Of a DNA stretch of 7,355 nucleotides, positions 6,401-7,355 are shown piece by piece. Within the stretch, counting starts at the first letter, position 1. Each line of letters opens with the position of its first letter. The stretch covers positions 1-7,355 of the forward strand of contig JAWLFI010000129.1 in the NCBI GenBank assembly GCA_041685645.1. The letters run 5' to 3'. Under the pieces are notes generated by a model. It saw only the letters and a program-made list of their open reading frames with translations, did not search any database and was not told the origin of the DNA. A program made the position numbers and the translations under genes. The stretch is from JAWLFI01 sp041685645 (GTDB lineage: Bacteria; Bacteroidota; Bacteroidia; Chitinophagales; Saprospiraceae).

Positions 6401-7355
6401 GGCTTACTTTTACGAGGAAGTGGGAGAGGTGGATCAATTCTTGACCCCGGTACTCAATATTGACTCCGGCTGGACGGATGCAGAGTTTATTTTTGAATAT
6501 GCCTACTCTTCATTTAACCTGGCACCCGATTCTTTATATGTATTTGCCCTTGACCCCTGTAATTTAGAGGTGTTGGATACGCTCTGGTACAATGGAGGGG
6601 AAACGATGGCCACTGCAGATGTGGGATTCGAACCTTTTCAGCCTTCCAGCTATAGTGATTGGGCTGATGTCCGCTTGCCAATTGGACATTTGGCCGGGCG
6701 AGATATCATGCTCTCTTTCACTGCCATCAACGGATATGGGAATAACATCTGGGTGAATCGACCCGCTACGATTGAAGATGACAGTTATATTCACTCCGTC
6801 ACCTTAGATATTACACCGAATCCCGTTTGTTTCGATAGCACGGCTCAAGTCTCAGCGCAAGTCGATGGCCCCTATAGATACACAACCGAGTGGATTGTTC
6901 CGGATATACCCAATAAACTCCAGGATTCCATCATCGACTATACCGTGCGTAGGGATCGTCCCGCAGCCATTGTTTCTTTAGTTTCCAATGAGTTCTATAC
7001 CCATATTTTAGAAGATACCCTACCAACGATAGAGGGTGTCACTCTGGATGTGAGCGGTGAGAGAGAGGGAGACACCATAGCACTTCGAGCCATTACAACT
7101 GATGCAGATTCCGTCTTATGGGTTTCCGATCGCGGCTTTGAATTTTTAGGTCAGCGACTAACTTATATCGGCACACCCGGAGAGGGAATTGTTACTTTTA
7201 CAGTTACTGCTTTTGGCCCTTGTGGCCCTGTAACGAGAGTGGTAGAAGTTGACTTTACCGTTTCTTCCCAAAACCCCACCTTGGTCAAAAGCCCCATAGT
7301 GTACCCCAATCCAAGTATGGACGGAGCGATATTTATCGAACACTTGAGTGCCGAT
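3498..7355 (+). CDS. Secreted KP-43-like subtilisin family (S8) serine protease with T9SS sorting domain, 3' end missing
   Basis: An extracellular endopeptidase, open for 1286 codons and cut by the window edge. Order by residue: signal peptide 1-26 (LQA cut site); propeptide about 27-205; S8 catalytic domain about 215-480 with Asp227 (RDDGM), His255 (THGDGVAG), oxyanion Asn344 (SAGN) and Ser424 (GTSGAAP), so the active site is complete. A beta-barrel domain at about 490-612 carries LVNDLDL at 536-542, the mark of KP-43-type proteases. Next come an Ig-like module with an Asp-box-like RDGGQSW (658-664), an Fn3-like module (717-798), a CARDB-like module (806-912), a jelly-roll/MAM-like module (975-1090, GYGNNIW), a PKD-like region (about 1098-1255), and YPNPSMDG at 1269-1276, the opening of a type A T9SS sorting domain; some 50-60 residues are probably lost. 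Domain names after 620 are by-eye guesses. I choose the ATG at 3498 because it gives a proper signal peptide; GTG 3492 and ATG 3423 are also in frame. Gly425 replaces the usual Met after the catalytic Ser. Confidence 0.95.
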   Translation, partial: MKSIRLLLFLSAVTFSLIIGASTLQAQQSPDVFPFRFAEVPPQEPLKLLDGSRKKTPQLIIRWSRGNIPENFNSSEAHFLGQNSYIVNAESLPLDQYVSSGQIEAWSPYTSDYKVHPDLQGDNDIDRLEVVLDKSYTYAEWSAAFKRQAIPVEKYHSGSHFIVVENTPGRVDRLKSMPEVLFIHSGGRWTEPEDLRAKRLHTSDQLEMQDGGGLGFDGTGINVQVRDDGMIGPHLDLKGRLINDPSLPFDTSGTHGDGVAGVLAGAGNIEGEGRGMAPGATVYATQYEASFLDNTLDLHIEEDVLYTNSSYSNGCNDGYTPNAAEVDRQIHTYSTYLHIFSAGNSNNNDCGYGAGSRWGNITGGHKQAKNAIATANVNFEGEIMNSSSRGPATDGRIKPDIAANGASNYSLRPNNNYAPFGGTSGAAPCVAGVLAQLNHAFREQFGADAPSALLKAALLDGARDVGEPGPDFIYGFGLLDAFNSYEILSQQQFFSDNVFQDEFKEFTIDVPSGVDQVKVLLYWADPPAVPMAEKALVNDLDLLVDWQGDSYQPLVLDHTPSSSSLSRPAEPGIDRLNNMEQVVLDVNESGQAVVSVQGFEVNFASQEFHLVYSFVQDEENFRFLAPRPNQILDLSSRVRVAWEKLEGSTSGRKVSYSRDGGQSWVEQPIFGPFDFEFINLLDPEPQNGDSLLIAYADDEFTDTLDAPVYFADPHQPDEIEIISSCIDSVTVSWSSKDNAEEYQLYSLGEKYIEPQLTTTDTFATIPIDRAIDQNLFAVRSHYGNNIWSERDVAKHFEGGLFNCPQEVETVLQSVESQNDLQGFTCSPFDLSLELQLGNNGLSPVDSIEVCYQLDDLTPVCEWSTDTIPSDSSLVFLFDSISFIDRDYEQILAWVRTAGDRFPWNDTLRRDFPVRFLNEDLIQSDLNLRFTPDELPGNSQVINNDGEETWRSFEVIDKRQNESTALVLPAYFYEEVGEVDQFLTPVLNIDSGWTDAEFIFEYAYSSFNLAPDSLYVFALDPCNLEVLDTLWYNGGETMATADVGFEPFQPSSYSDWADVRLPIGHLAGRDIMLSFTAINGYGNNIWVNRPATIEDDSYIHSVTLDITPNPVCFDSTAQVSAQVDGPYRYTTEWIVPDIPNKLQDSIIDYTVRRDRPAAIVSLVSNEFYTHILEDTLPTIEGVTLDVSGEREGDTIALRAITTDADSVLWVSDRGFEFLGQRLTYIGTPGEGIVTFTVTAFGPCGPVTRVVEVDFTVSSQNPTLVKSPIVYPNPSMDGAIFIEHLSAD

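Overview
The window looks like Bacteroidota DNA, probably from the environmental marine/activated-sludge type (Saprospiria-like; the class-level guess is weak). Three things point there: a very large secreted protease that ends in the start of a type IX secretion (T9SS) C-terminal sorting domain, a DUF4920 protein typical of this phylum, and AT-rich gene starts without clear Shine-Dalgarno sites.

Layout, left to right. Positions 1-94 hold a very GC-rich, strongly folded non-coding element cut by the window edge. Positions 178-1614 (minus) encode a sodium:solute symporter (SSS family). A textbook intrinsic terminator at 1631-1669 lies between it and a compact three-gene minus-strand operon read from 3222 down to 1684: an unrecognised cytosolic protein, a cyclophilin-type peptidyl-prolyl isomerase that is probably a lipoprotein (ATGA overlap), and an exported DUF4920 protein. 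A 275-bp divergent spacer (3223-3497) follows. From 3498 to beyond the right edge runs one uninterrupted plus-strand frame of 1286 codons: a KP-43-like subtilisin (S8) with signal peptide, propeptide, complete Asp/His/Ser triad, beta-barrel domain, several adhesion-type beta-sandwich modules and the first residues of a T9SS sorting domain.

How the genes fit together. The operon places a periplasmic or envelope-anchored prolyl isomerase beside another exported protein, so at least two of its products act outside the cytoplasm. The divergent protease would pass through the same periplasm on its way to the T9SS. No sequence evidence links them beyond adjacency. The symporter appears to be a separate transcription unit whose promoter would have to overlap the terminator just upstream.

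I see no convincing new defence, mobile or RNA-guided system. The points most worth a second look are the GC-rich folded element at the left edge, the terminator/promoter overlap before the symporter, the unrecognised first gene of the operon, and the Met-to-Gly change beside the protease's catalytic serine.
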